NCBI RefSeq assembly: GCF_003286085.1
Contig: NW_020825298.1
Span: 3,844,001-3,908,000 of the forward strand
Direction: 5' to 3'
DNA from: Drosophila persimilis
Lineage: Eukaryota; Arthropoda; Insecta; Diptera; Drosophilidae
Length of the DNA stretch: 64,000 bases
Part shown: positions 12,744 through 23,828 of the stretch, one piece after another
How the letters are laid out: each line of letters starts with the position of its first letter
Numbering within the stretch: position 1 is the first letter of the stretch
Notes under the pieces: model-generated
The model's database searches: none
Seen by the model: the letters and a program-made list of their open reading frames with translations, nothing else
Told to the model about the DNA's origin: nothing
Program-made: the position numbers and the translations under genes

Positions 12744-15700
12744 TCACATCCTTGTACCCACATTACCCCGCTGCGTGGGCTGTGGCGGGGGGGCATGGCC
12801 GTGGCGCGGCAGCGACACATGTGGCAGGTGGGTGGGCGGACCGCCGCCCAGCGGTGAGATGGAGGGCGAGCGGGTGGCCAGCGGTGAGAGCGAAGGCGAG
12901 AACGAGGGCGACATGGCGGAGGAGGTGCTGAAGCTGCCACTGGCCTCGTGGCCGATGGGGGAGCGGGGCAGGCCCCCGGCCATGCTCAAGTGCGGGGGCA
13001 GGCGCATCGGCAGGTTGATGGCCCGCGGCGCGACATTAGTGAGCAGCGGCGGAGGAATGTGGGTGGGCGGTGGCGGAGGTTTCAGCACCACGCTGCCCGC
13101 CCCCGCGGACGAGTGGGAGGAGGAGTGCTTGCTCTTGGCCGACGAGGAGGCGCCACTGCCGCTGTGGCCGCTGTGCTCCGACATGGTGTCGTCCTTGAGG
13201 CGCGCTATCTCCGAGAAGACGTGTGCCAGGGGCTGGTACTGCGGCCCCCAGTCGAGCAGATAGTCCCAGTTGTAGCTCCCCGTCAGCTCCTCCTCGCTGT
13301 GGACAATGGAGCTGAGAGATCCGCCCACATTGCTGCCCCCCACCACGACGGGCACGGGCACGGGCACCTCTCCGTAGCTGCCCATCATCGCCGCCCCATG
13401 GCCGTGGCCCGTGATGGCCGTTCCGATGGTCCCAATGCTGCCCGCTGTCGTTGCGGCATCGTCCGCACTGCTGCCTCGCTCGGAGCCACCGCCATTGCCG
13501 CCGGCGACGTCGTTGAGCTTCGCGTAGATGAGATTCGTGATGTCGGAGCGGGCGGTGGCGGCATCCTCGTCGTGGAACATGTGCAGCGAGTCCACCATTG
13601 GCATCGTCATGGGCATGGTCATGGGCATCGGGATGGGGTGGCTGCTGCCGGCCATGCTGGAGGCGCCTCCCCCTCCCCCACTGCCGCTGGGATCGTGATC
13701 CACGATGCCGAGACGCGCCAGATACTCCTGTGTGTTCTGCACGGAGATGTCCGAGATGCGGCCATCGTCGCTGCCCCCTGCACCGCCTCCGCCGCGATGG
13801 TGCAGCGGTCCCTCGTTGATCATGCGGATCTCCTCGTCCTCGCCATCATCCTCGGCCGATCCCCGGCCACTGGAGCCGGACTGCTCGGAGCCGGACAGCT
13901 CTGAAGTGGTGGCTGCCCCGGAGCTACCAGCATGGGGACCAAAGGGCGGGATCTCGTCGTACTTCGGCGGCGCAAACTGCCCGGAGGCGCCTCCTGCCGC
14001 TCCACCCGAGATGCCACCCCGAATGGGGATCGTGTCGAAGGCACTGGGATCCACGTAGCTGTTGGAATTGCCCACGCCCACCGTCTCCGTGCTGAGATGT
14101 GGCTTGACCACATTCCGCGGCTTGCGGCTCCGCATGTGGATGAAGAGGAAGATGCCAGCGGCGGCACAGAGGACCAGCAGGAAGGCGATCAGCAGACCGA
14201 TGGCCCAGTCGCCCATGGTTCCACCGCCGCCGTTGATGCCAGCGCTGGCGAGGTTCGTTCCGGGATGTGCCAGAGGATCCAGGGCGATCTCCACGACGGC
14301 CATCGCTGTGAGGGAGTTCTGCCGGCCCGAGGATGCGGAGATCACGAGGCTGATGTCCCGCCCATCGTGGGACCCCAGGCTGTCGTCGTCGAGCTTCAGT
14401 TTCCGTTTGATCAGCACCGCTCCGCTGCTGCGATTGACCTTGAAGTGGGTGTGGGGGGCACTCAATTGGTAGACCACGCGTCCATCGGGTCCACTGTCTG
14501 CGTCCGTGGCTGTGACCTGCCCCACGACGAAGCCTTGCGGCAGAGCGGCAGCTGCCGGCAGTACGAAGCGGTAGGTTCTCTCAGAGAACTGGGGAGCAAA
14601 CTCATCCCGCGAGTCCACCTCCACGCGCACGGCCACGCGTGCCCCCTTGCCACCCATGTCGCTGGCCCGCAGCTCCATGTCGTAGCGCTGCCGCTGCTCG
14701 AAGTCGAAGACAGCCGCCGAAGACACCATCCCCGAGTGGGAGTCCACGCGGAAGAGCTTCCAGGAGCTGTCGTCCCCGGATGCGGGGGCAAGGCTGTAGT
14801 TGAGGGCCCCGAAGGGACCTCTGTCCAGGTCGCTGGCATGCGCCTGAAACACGCTGCTGCCCACCGGCTCGTTCTCCGCGATGAAGTGCACGTACTCGGA
14901 GAGCGGGAACTTTGGCTCATTGTCGTTCTCGTCGTGCAGCTCCAGGTGGAAGGGCTGCAGGCTGCAGAGCGGGCGCGGATGGTGGCTGTCGCATGCGCGA
15001 ATGATCAGCTCGTAGCTGGTGGCCCCACTGTCGTAGTCCAGGCGATTGTTGACGAACAGCACGCCCGAGACGAGGTCGATGGTGAACATGTGCTCATCGT
15101 TGCCAGAGGTGATGTCGTAGACCACCTCCGAGTTCGGAGAGTTCTCCTGGTCCGCATCCAAGGCGACCAGCTGGGCAATGGAGTACCTCAAGGGAGCCAG
15201 CTCGCTGATCTCCGCCTCGTACTTGGCGCTGCGATCGAAGATCGGGAAGTTGTCATTGGCATCCAGGACGGTGATGACTACAGTGATGCCTGCACTCGAA
15301 TTGGAGGGGGAGGATGCCGATCCAGATCCCCCTCTGTTGATCAGAAGACGCAGCTTGTACAGATCGTTCCTCTCCCGATCGAGGGGCTTCACCAGGACAA
15401 TGGCCTTGGATTGGAGCAGCTCAAAGGCGGCCTCCTCGTTGCCGGCTGCAATGACGAACGGTTGATCCTGCACATCTTGCGAGAGCTGCAGCACCACCGA
15501 TCCCAGAGGAGCCGCCTCGCTGATCTGGGCGCGATACTGCGTCTGCTGGAACTGTGACCGGGCGGATCCGCTGTCGCTGGCCTGCACTCTGAGAAGCGTG
15601 GCCCCGAAGAGCGAGTGCTTTCCCCCATCTCTGGCCAGAATCCTCACAAAGTAGTCCCCACTCGCGGATTCGGGGATCTGTAGACGACTCATGTTGACTG

Positions 15701-16177
15701 AAACCACACCACTGGACGCACCCACGGAGAAGCCTTCGACTGGAGGGTCTATGGAGTACCGGATCTTTGAGTTGCTTCCCTCGGCATCCGCATCCGTGGC
15801 ATTCACTGAGAGGAGCTCCAAGTCCATCGAGAGACTGTCGGCCACCTCGGCCACAGCGGGAAGGATGGCAAAGTAGGCGGGCGGCTGCTGGGCCAGGAAT
15901 ACCGGGGCATTGTCGTTCTCATCGTTCACGCGCACAGTCAGAGTAGTCCTTGCCTCGTGGGCCGCATCGGAGGCAATCACCTCCAGCTGGTACTCCTGCT
16001 GCAGTTCGTAGTCCAGGCGCCGCTTCAGCACCAGCTTCCCGCTGTAGCGGTCCAAGGCGAACAGGGTGAGGCTCTCGTCGTCCACAGAGGATTCACTGAC
16101 CAGGCGGTACGTCAGCGTGGGATAAGTGTCCACATCGTTGGCCGATATGGAAGCTATCACGGCTCCGAGTTCGGTTG
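12744..16177 (-). CDS. ds: dachsous last coding exon: final repeats, membrane span and cytoplasmic tail (residues 1812-2955)
   Basis: The exon starts after CTCCTTTAG|CAACC. It encodes the last six cadherin repeats with linkers DENDNAPVF, SGSARSQF (degenerate), DANDNFPIF, DENDNEPKF and SRDEFAPQF (degenerate). A hydrophobic helix of about 24 residues follows (codons 14136-14207, WAIGLLIAFLLVLCAAAG), with a basic stop-transfer HMRSRKPR. The tail of about 465 residues is rich in Gly, Ser and Pro. It contains a Met-Pro repeat (MPMTMPMTMPM), and near 13201-13280 the stretch NWDYLLDWGPQYQPL, which resembles the catenin-binding region of classical cadherins. It ends NVGTRM and TGA at 12744-12746. The tail is where Ds contacts intracellular polarity partners; that is family knowledge. 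Confidence 0.94.
14136..14207 (-). other. ds: transmembrane helix of Dachsous
   Basis: About 24 uncharged residues from Trp after MGD to His before MRSRKPR, followed by five basic residues within nine. This is the only long hydrophobic stretch in the product. It separates the cadherin ectodomain from the cytoplasmic tail and gives a type I topology. Confidence 0.93.
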
Positions 16178-16513
16178 CTAAAGGAGGGAAGAGAAGAGAT
16201 ATAGGAATGGGAAATGGTTAAGAGAGGAATGCAAAAGAGGATTATGAGTATACATATATTTATGGAGAGGTGTCTTTCAATACCCTTGAAACTTATTCAA
16301 CCCTCTTTTACTGGAGAACATTGACATAATGTCCGACTTGAGCGAGAATTTGAGGGCGACCAACTCTGCAGAAATGTAGGTGTCCAGGCACATATCACGT
16401 ATAAAAACCCAAATGCATATGCTCTAATAATAAATAGAAAGAAAATGGTATAAATAGGAAAGAAAAAGAGAATTCCTTCCTTTTTCTCTCTCACTCTTGC
16501 CTCACCATATCAC

Positions 16514-16705
16514 GAGCACTCTTTCCTTTTTGGTTCTCTTCTTCACTGCATCCCTTTGCTACGTGGGAGTAGGAAAGGGACAAAGCTTGACGAATAGTCA
16601 AGCACGCACACACACACACATTGCTGGAACTCACGTGATCGAAAGGAAAAAAGCGAGACAAACGAAAAGATTAAACATTTTAGAAGTTTACACATGAAAG
16701 AAAAG
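16514..16705. repeat. left terminal inverted repeat of the compound element
   Basis: This pairs with 18903-19075 in reverse orientation from GAGCACTCTTTCC to the TTACACATGAAA block. The left copy carries an extra CA microsatellite (about 16605-16620) that is absent from the right copy. Confidence 0.75.
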
Positions 16706-16893
16706 TAATTATGCAAAAATTATATGTTTATTTACATATATATCAAACATTTTACATATCTATCACACATTGCCGCACTTTTCCTTCTTCGAGCTGCATT
16801 TTTGCCATTTTGCCGCTGTCTGCGCCACCGCCCTTGAGCAATAAAATAACCCCTTTGGTTATTTTCAATGCATCAGTACACTAAACTTCATTA

Positions 16894-17020
16894 CACACCT
16901 GCTCGACATTTTACCCAATGGATTTTTCACCATTTTCCTCATTTTCACGGAATGAAAATCGGAGCTAACTTACGAACGCGTGCTTTGACCGGGTGAAAAA
17001 ATTTGAGTGAGAGCGCCGCT
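16894..17020 (-). repeat. internal repeat core, inverted copy A
   Basis: The reverse complement of copies B, C and D. Diagnostic words are GCGGCGCTCTCACT, CACCCGGTCAAAGC, TTAGCTCCGATTTTC and GGGTAAAATGTCG, ending CAGGTGT. Confidence 0.8.
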
Positions 17021-17435
17021 AAGGCGTTCATTCTATGCTCTCCTGCTCCTCTTTCTATTTGCTCTTCCTCCCACGCTCTCTCGAGCATTTTTGCTTATGC
17101 TTAACTCCACTCCTCTTCTCATTCTCTGCTACTGCAAAGCGAGATCAATTAATTTAATTAAATTAAGTAATTTCACAAATAGAGATCAATATATTTAATA
17201 ACATTAAGTAATTTCATGCGCTGCACCTACACCGCCCACTGCAACTCACTCTCCCACCAGTCTATCCATCTCATTTCCACTCCCACAAGATGACTTTTGA
17301 GTGACTTTTGCTCAAGATGAGATTATACCAGGTGGTCCGCTATGTTATGTTACACTCAGCATTGCTGAGCGATTGTTTGTTGAGAGAGAGAAGCAGGAGT
17401 GGGAGAAGTGATGGCAATTAGGAAGAGTAGCAGGA

Positions 17436-17634
17436 AAGGGCGTACCCTGGTGAAGGGGGGAGGGGAGATTCAACATGCTTAATAGTAGCAAAAAAATTTG
17501 TATTTAATTTTCACTGCACATTTAAAACAAATGTTTTTGCTTAATTGATTTGATTTTTCTAAAAAAAATGTAACATCATTATCAAACGCGTAACAACCTC
17601 GATCCCCCTTCGCGAAACGCTGGTTACGCCCTTG
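17436..17634. mobile_element. small nested inverted-repeat insertion (MITE-like)
   Basis: About 198 bp with imperfect inverted ends: AAGGGCGTACCCTGGTGAAG at the left, and the reverse complement of the right end, AAGGGCGTAACCAGCG. It is flanked on both sides by GTAGCAG (17427-17433 and 17635-17641), which looks like a target duplication of 7-9 bp. Removing it restores the block AATTAGGAAGAG-AGCAG seen before the other repeat units, so it inserted into an existing copy. The interior is AT-rich with no coding frame. The target size fits a hAT- or P-type element; this is inference. Confidence 0.7.
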
Positions 17635-17670
17635 GTAGCAGAATGAGGATCAAAGAATACACGGCATTTG

Positions 17671-17796
17671 CGCCGCTCTCACTTAAATTTTTTCACCCGG
17701 TCAAGGCGTACGTGCGTATGTAAGCTCCGATTTTCAAGTCCGTGAAAAACTCGGAAAATGGTGAAAAATCCAACGGGTAAAATGTCGCGCAGGTGT
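17671..17796 (+). repeat. internal repeat core, direct copy B
   Basis: CGCCGCTCTCACTTAAATTT, CACCCGGTCAAGGCG, AAGCTCCGATTTTCAAGTCC and AACGGGTAAAATGTCGCGC, ending CAGGTGT. It starts about 460 bp before copy C. Confidence 0.8.
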
Positions 17797-18130
17797 GCGA
17801 AGTGAATTAAAGTGTGGTGATTCAGTGATTATATATAAAAATTTTGTTTTAGTGCAAGAAAATGTGTTTGCTCAATGGCGGGGGCGGAGAAAAAGGCAAA
17901 TGGCAATAAAACGGCAGCTCGTCGAAGGAAAAGTTCGGCAATAAGTGTTATTTATCTGCAATGTTTCATATAATGTAGAAAAAGATATTATTTTTGCATA
18001 AATTCATTTTTTTTCATGTTCAACAATCTAAAATGTGTTGTTTTTTCGATTCGTTTTGGCAAATGTAGCTGAGTGCGAGAGAGAGCAATTAGGAAGAGGA
18101 GCAGGAGATCAAAGAATGAGCGCATTTGCA

Positions 18131-18250
18131 GCGCTCTCACTTTCGTTTTACCGCCGACCAAAGCGCGCGTTCGTAAGTCAGCTCCGCGCTTAAATTCGAG
18201 AAAATTCGGGAAATGGTGAAAACCCATCGGTTAAAATGTCGCGGAGGTGT
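18131..18250 (+). repeat. internal repeat core, direct copy C
   Basis: The most diverged copy: GCGCTCTCACTTTCG, GACCAAAGCGCGCGTTCG, then TCGGTTAAAATGTCGCGGAG. It is preceded by AATTAGGAAGAGGAGCAGGA, a block also found before copies B and D. Confidence 0.78.
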
Positions 18251-18582
18251 GTGAAATGAAGTTAAGATATAAATGTGCAAAATAAATGTGTTTTACTGCA
18301 AGAAAAGTGTTTGTCAAAGGGCGGGGGCGCAGAAGGAGGAAAAATGGCGGCAAAAATGCAAATCTACAAAGGAAAAGTACAGCAAATTGTGATATATATT
18401 TTATATATGTAATTAAACATTTTTTTTTGCATTAATTATTTTTTTTCATGTGGAAAATCCAAAATATTTCGTTGTCGTCCGTTTTTTCGTTTCGTTTTTC
18501 GTTTTCGCAAAAGTACCGGAATAGTGCGTGGGAGAGAGAGCAAATAGGAAGAGGAGCAGGAGAGCATAGAATGAACGCCTCA

Positions 18583-18707
18583 GCGCCGCTCTCACTCATA
18601 TTTTATCACCCGGTCAAAGCGCGCGTTCGTGAGTTAGCTCCGATTTTCAATCCGTGAAAATGCTGAAAATGGTGAAAAATCCAACGGGTAAAATGTCGCA
18701 CAGGTGT
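18583..18707 (+). repeat. internal repeat core, direct copy D
   Basis: GCGCCGCTCTCACTCAT, CACCCGGTCAAAGCGCG, GAGTTAGCTCCGATTTTC and AACGGGTAAAATGTCGCAC, ending CAGGTGT. It starts about 452 bp after copy C, and its tail runs into the right terminal repeat. Confidence 0.8.
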
Positions 18708-18902
18708 CTAGTGAAGCTGCGTGCGCAGAAAAAAGTACTTCAGTGCAAGAAAATGTGTTTTAGGGCAACAAAAAAGTTGTTGATCAAGGGCAGAGGCTAA
18801 GAAAAAGGCATTGGCAATAAAAATGCATTTCGTCGAAGGAAAAGGAAAGGTCATCAATGTGTGATTTACGTGTTTGTGTAAAATATTATTTGGCATTAAT
18901 CC

Positions 18903-19075
18903 TTTTTTTCATGTGTAAAAATCTAAAATGTGTTTTTTTTTCCGTTGTCTCGCTTTTTTTTCGTTGGATCACGTGAGTTCCAGCTTGACTATTCGTCAAG
19001 TTGTATCCCTTTCCCACTCCCACGCAGTAGTGGGATGCAGTGAAGAAGAGAACCGAAAAGGAAAGAGTGCTCTCG
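18903..19075. repeat. right terminal inverted repeat of the compound element
   Basis: The reverse complement of the left arm, running from the TTTTTCATGTGTAAAAATC block through GATCACGTGAGTTCCAGC to GGAAAGAGTGCTC. The beginning also matches the tails of the internal direct units. Confidence 0.75.
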
Positions 19076-19097
19076 TTCCAAGTGAAGTTCGTGAAAG

Positions 19098-19179
19098 GGT
19101 GAGGCACTGCCAAAAGTGCAGATCTGACGCTCTCTTGTTTGGTGTTTCCACACGAACTTCCGCCCTCCAGTGCCTCACC
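19098..19179. repeat. short perfect 12-bp inverted repeat at the right end of the compound element
   Basis: GGTGAGGCACTG at 19098-19109 and CAGTGCCTCACC at 19168-19179. GAAGTTCGTG at 19084-19093 is likewise mirrored by CACGAACTTC at 19151-19160. GGTGAGGCA also occurs in the reverse complement of the left end near 16500, so this may mark the true terminus. Confidence 0.7.
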
Positions 19180-19632
19180 TCAAATTAATATGCCTAAAAT
19201 GTGTGCTCTTATTGGAAATCTACATTCCTGCAGCGTAGCAGCGACTCTCGACTACAGGTAATTGATTCTGTAGTTTTATATTTTTGCTATTTCGTTGTAA
19301 AATATTGGAATCAACCATTTCGAATGATATTTTCTTTTATTTTGTTGGCTACTTTGTTTGGAATTTTATCGTAGAAATAGTTAAATGCCGGCTCATTGTT
19401 TCTGTTTGCATCATTCGTATAAGACGGTGAGATCTGTCTGTTTCTCTAAATATTTCTCTCTTATTTCTGTCTTTCGTACAATTTCCATTAAATTTGCCAG
19501 AAATTCCTGGGACCCTCGGGAAATATAATTTCTATAACTTTGTAGATAAGTCTCCAAGGGTATTTAAAGTCTCCATTTTGCAGTATTTTTCCAGTTTTTA
19601 AAGCTATAGATTGCTGGGGGTGTTGCACTTAC

Positions 19633-20903
19633 CTTCGCTGACGCTCACGAGATTGTTGGGCGGGAATGTTGGCTGGTTGTCGTTGACATCGACGATCTGC
19701 ACCCGAACGGTGGACGTGCCCGTCATTTGGGGCACTCCCTCGTCCGTGGCGATGATCTTCAGGTTGTAGACGTCGCGGATCTCCCGATCGAGGACGATGT
19801 TCGTCTTGACGATGCCGCTGAAGGCGGGTTCGATGACGAAGGCGTTGTCGTGGTTTCCGTCGACGATGTGGTACCGCAGACGGGCGTTGGCGCCGGCGTC
19901 CGAGTCGAAGGCCTGGACCTGGGCGACGAAGGTGCCCTTGCTGTTGCCCTCGGAGACGGTGGCCACGAACTGCCGCTGCGAGAACTGCGGACTGTTGTCG
20001 TTCTCGTCCTGCAGCTCGACGACGAGCTCCGCGTAGCTGGAGAGGATGGGGCCGTCCGAGCTGCGGGCCACCAGCACGAGGCGCAGTTCATTCGGCTGCG
20101 TGCTGGCGAGGGCAAAGGACGTGGAGGACAAGGCGCGCTGGCTGCGCGTGCCGTTCCGATCCTCTTCGGCCACGGAGGGATCCTCTGTCACCTCCTCGTA
20201 GTGCATTGCCCGACCGCGACTCAGGGCCGCCAGCGTGGGCGTGGCAAACCGGTCGTAGTCGAGGAGCGAGGGATTGGCCACACGGATCTCCCCAGAGGAT
20301 GGGTCCAGCGAGAAGATGCCCTCGTCGTTGCCTGCCCCAAAGGAGAACTGCACCTTCTGGCGGCGTCCGTCGCTGCGGACGGCCACCACCTGGAGGAGTC
20401 TCAGGCCCGCGGGCGAGTTCTCGCGGAGCTTCACTCTGTAGGTCTCGTTCTGGAAGCGGAGCACGGGGGCTCCCTGCGGCGCCTCGCCCACCAGCAGCTC
20501 GATGAGTCCGACGCTGCTCTGTGGGGGATTTCCCTTGTCCCTGGCGACCACCTCCAGCTGGAGGAGTCGTCCCGACTCGCTGGCCAGACTCTGGGTGGCA
20601 CTCAACGCCCCCGTGTTGGGGTTGATGCGGAACTTGCCGGCGTCTCCCTTCAGGGAGTAGAGCAGCTCCCCGTTGAGCCCCTGATCCGCGTCGTGCGCCT
20701 GCACCTTGAGCAGCGTCTGCCCGGGCTGGATGAGGGCCGGCACCTGGCCGATGTACGGATACCTCTCGAACACGGGCCGGTTGTCGTTCACATCCAGGAC
20801 ATTGATCTGCACGGCCACTCGGGCGGACCGGACCTCGTAGCGTCCCCCATCGGTGGCCAGAACCATGAAGCTGTAGCTCGACTGAAGCTCGCGATCGAGT
20901 TTT
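19633..20903 (-). CDS. ds: dachsous coding exon, window exon 8 (residues 1388-1811)
   Basis: The acceptor is TTCCACCGCAG with one base completing a Gly codon, giving TVGKLDRELQSSY. The exon holds four repeat ends: DVNDNRPVF, a degenerate GEAPQGAPVLRF without calcium ligands, DENDNSPQF and DVNDNQPTF. One repeat carries a long Ser/Thr and acidic insertion (residues around EEVTEDPSVAEEDRNG) between its central strands. The donor is GCGAAG|GTAAGT at phase 1, and the join to the last exon reads VSVSEATELGAVIAS. The intron that follows contains a large repeat element. Confidence 0.93.
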
Positions 20904-23389
20904 CTGCGGTGGAAAGAGTAATGGGGAATGATTCAATTAGTGGGGGCATCGAGGGGACGGGGGAACGGGGGGGATGGCAGATGCCTCTGCGACACTAATT
21001 AGATCTCTTTTCTTATATTATATATAATCGTAATCCTAGCCATAATTAACCACACGAATGGATGTGCAATTGATCCACCAGGAATCCAGCAGAGTGGTGG
21101 GGAGGGAGAAGAGGGGAGGGGAGGGGACACTGACTGGTAATTAAGTCATTTGTTGGGGCAGTGCTGGTGGAGGCAGAGTGGAAGACGGTGCACACTCAAT
21201 TCGCATTAGCATTCGGTGGAGTAATCCGTGGCAGCCACAGCCACAGCCCCCATTCTGCCTATCGCTATCATGCGGCAGGCCCCCACCCCCCGCTCTCCCC
21301 CCTGTTGAGGCATGGGGCACAACATGTTTGCTGCCACAAATAATAAACCAAAATGATTACAATCCTCTACTCTCCTTGGATTCCTTAGCCACAACTCCCC
21401 CCCTGCCGCCCTGCCGCCCTGCTGGCTCTCTGGCTCTGTGGCTCTGTTGCATGTTGGCCAATAAAACGAATTTAGCAAATTACAAGCTCATCCCGTGGCC
21501 AAGTCCAGGGTCTGGGCTCTGGGCTCTGGGCTCCATTTTATGAATTGAATCAGTCAAAGTGAGGGAAAGGCTACACAGATCCGAGATCCAGAGAAGTGCC
21601 TTGTCCATGTCCCCCGTTGCCCTTCCCTTACCCGTTGCGACTGGCTTTTGTGGCTTTGAAACAACAGCAGAAATGCTTTCAAGGGTCAGTCATCAGTCGC
21701 TGTTGTTGTCGTCTGCCTCCTCAGACGGCGGACAGACGGCGGACAGACGGCGGACAGACGGCGGGGAGCTACGAACAAGCAAGGAATGGGCCTGCGACTG
21801 GGCCGGCGACTGGGCCTAGGCTCTTGCCTGCCTGCTTGCTGCCTTGTCCATCGCCAGTCCGTCAGTCAGAGAGCTCTCTGGCTAGGCGGCCGCCAACAGC
21901 AACAACAACAAAAACGAAAGAAAGAAAGAAACTACGAGGAACAACCGCCGGACCGGACAAGCGGCAGGCGGCAGTCGGCAGGCGCATTTTTGTCTTTTAC
22001 TGGGCATACCCTTACGCCTCAGAGAGGGTATATGGGTTTTCGAGAGTGGATTGGAACTTGAAGCCCTTCTTAAAGAGCCTGGCGTTCACCGGAAGGCTTG
22101 ATCGTGGCATTTAGAGGCTTGTGTGGCTGCCAGCCAAGGAGCTCTTCTTATGGCCTTTCTACAGCCCAAAACTTGCGGATAAACGTTGAAGGATGTCCGC
22201 TATGGTCTGAAATACCTGCCTTTCTATATAGTCCTCCCAAAATACAGGCTTCCAGCCCCACCGTTAGGGTATTCACAGTCTCTGCCACGCATCTAGCATT
22301 CCTTTGGGTATTTTTTTTTTGCTCTTTGTCCGCGACCGCGAAAGTCCAAGTCCAATAGCAAATCCAAGTCCAAGACTAACAACAACGTCACGAATTGTCT
22401 GTCTGTCTGATTGTCTGCTCTACAATTCTGCTCTGTGTGCCATTACCTCTCCATGTGGCAGGCAGGCAGGCAGGCAGCAGGCAGGCAGGCTCTCTGTTCA
22501 TGCCACTGCCACTGCCCCATCCTCCTCTGCTGCTGCTGCTGTTGCTGTTGTTGTGTTTTTTGTCTGTTCTTAAGTCCAGTGTCCCTCTTTCCCTCCCCCT
22601 CTGTCGCCGTCTCGCTGTTTTAGGTTTTTTGTGCATTTTGGTGGCGGGGTTTTCGTTTTTATTGTTTGCCGACAATCAGCGAAAGATAAAAATTGGTACA
22701 TGACAGCGGATCGCGTTTGTATAAATGGCAACACTGACGCTACTGTCATTTCAAGTGCCCCCGCTGCCCAGTCCGTGCCCCCCTCCCCTCAGAACTCTGG
22801 CCCCTGGCCGGAACTGCACCAAAAAGAGCCATGTCCAGACGGAACAAGCAATTGTTGTCATCATTGATTGTCAATAAGCATAAATCTGCACCAGAGGGGG
22901 CCTGCCTCCAAGTAGCAGGAGAGCAGGAGAGCGGCGAGGGGACTCTGAATCCGCATCCAAGTCCAGTTCTCGAGGGCTCCATCCAGAGGCTATTTATAGG
23001 AATGCGTGCGCGTCGCTCGCTGTCTGACGGGGGGTGGGGGGCTGGAGGGGGGGGATGACAGGAGACGGATCCCCGCAACATTGTCGTCGAGTCGCAGACG
23101 CGTAGGATGCGCCCAGGGATTAGCCTTAGCCCCATTTCGCGTTCCGTTGAGGAAATTATGGCAATGTTCTGTGCGCGTCCTTGCAGGAGATCAAGGTTTC
23201 AGATAAGATCCGAAACGATACATTGACTTCTGCCAGACCAACTCCTACTCAGAGGAGCCACCGCTCCTCCACTCCTCCACTGCTTTGTGGCACCCTAACC
23301 CTCGGAGAACCCCTGCCTTTAGGCGTATTTAAGTAGGGAAAACCTTTCTCCTAAACATACAGAGGGATCTCATAGGGCTCAAGACTCAC
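20904..23389 (-). other. ds: dachsous intron, 2486 bp
   Basis: GTGAGT donor and CTTTCCACCGCAG acceptor. Contains an 11-mer array GACGGCGGACA (four copies, about 21723-21763), GCAGGCAG repeats near 22458-22490, an ATACCCT/AGGGTAT inverted motif (22006-22031) and C/T-rich DNA. No nested gene is seen. Confidence 0.85.
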
Positions 23390-23762
23390 CCGACGGTCGT
23401 GATGAGGCCGCTCTTGCTGTCGATGGCAAACTGCCATTGCGTCTCATTGGCCAGCGAGTAGACGAGTCGCGCATTGACGCCCAGGTCCGCGTCGGTGGCC
23501 TTGATCCGCACCACGCTCGCCCCGAGGGGGGCGTCCTCCGCCACGCTGGCCACGTACTTGGGCAGGTCGAAGCGCGGCGCGTTGTCGTTCTGGTCCTCCA
23601 CGAGGACGGTGATGTTGCAGTGCCCCTGGCGACTGGTGGGCTGGCCGCGGTCCGAGGCCTGCACCTGGAGCGTGTAGCGGGCGTGCTGCTCCCGGTCGAG
23701 CGGGCGGCAGCTCAGCTCCCCCGAGCGGGCGTCGATGCTGAACTTGTTGCCCAGATTGCCGC
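23390..23762 (-). CDS. ds: dachsous coding exon, window exon 7 (residues 1264-1387)
   Basis: The acceptor is CTCTTTTCAG|GCGGC and splicing gives SITGGNLGNKFSIDARSGE, a normal cadherin strand order. The exon finishes that repeat (LDREQHARYTLQVQASDRG) with DQNDNAPRF. Most of the next repeat follows (IKATDADLGVNARLVYSL) to SGLITTVG. The donor is GTCGG|GTGAGT at phase 2. Reading on without splicing meets a TGA within the donor, so this intron, unlike the two upstream of it, cannot be retained in frame. Confidence 0.93.
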
Positions 23763-23828
23763 CTGAAAAGAGGGAGGGTTCAGGGGTTGGGTCTCGGGTC
23801 TCGGGGAGAGGGCCTGCCGAGGTCTCAC
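23763..23828 (-). other. ds: dachsous intron, 66 bp, in-frame and stop-free
   Basis: GTGAGACC to CTCTTTTCAG. It is 66 bp long, and the ds reading frame runs straight through it without a stop, so retention would insert 22 residues into a cadherin repeat. Confidence 0.88.

Larger units (their letters stand above)
16500..19180. mobile_element. foldback-like compound element with long inverted arms
   Basis: The left arm (about 16514-17020) is an inverted copy of the right arm. Near-identical reverse-complement words include GCTGGAACTCACGTGATC (16623-16640) against GATCACGTGAGTTCCAGC (about 18967-18984), and the pair GCTTGACGAATAGTC and GACTATTCGTCAAG. The right arm holds three direct copies of a unit of about 455 bp and the left arm one inverted copy. 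Long terminal inverted repeats made of tandem subunits recall Drosophila Foldback elements, but the family is not identified and no transposase frame is seen. The outer ends and target duplication are not resolved. Confidence 0.65.
16178..19632 (-). other. ds: dachsous intron, 3455 bp, carrying a compound repeat element
   Basis: GTAAGT donor and CTCCTTTAG acceptor. Most of the intron (about 16500-19180) is occupied by inverted and tandem repeats listed separately. The rest is AT-rich without other recognisable content. Confidence 0.85.

Noticed and set aside
13932..15557. Open frame of 541 codons on the plus strand
   Set aside because: It is antisense to the last ds exon. GC-rich codon use on the minus strand keeps the opposite frame open, and the cadherin frame explains the region.
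19727..20998. Open frame of 423 codons on the plus strand
   Set aside because: Antisense shadow of a ds exon with no protein-like motifs.
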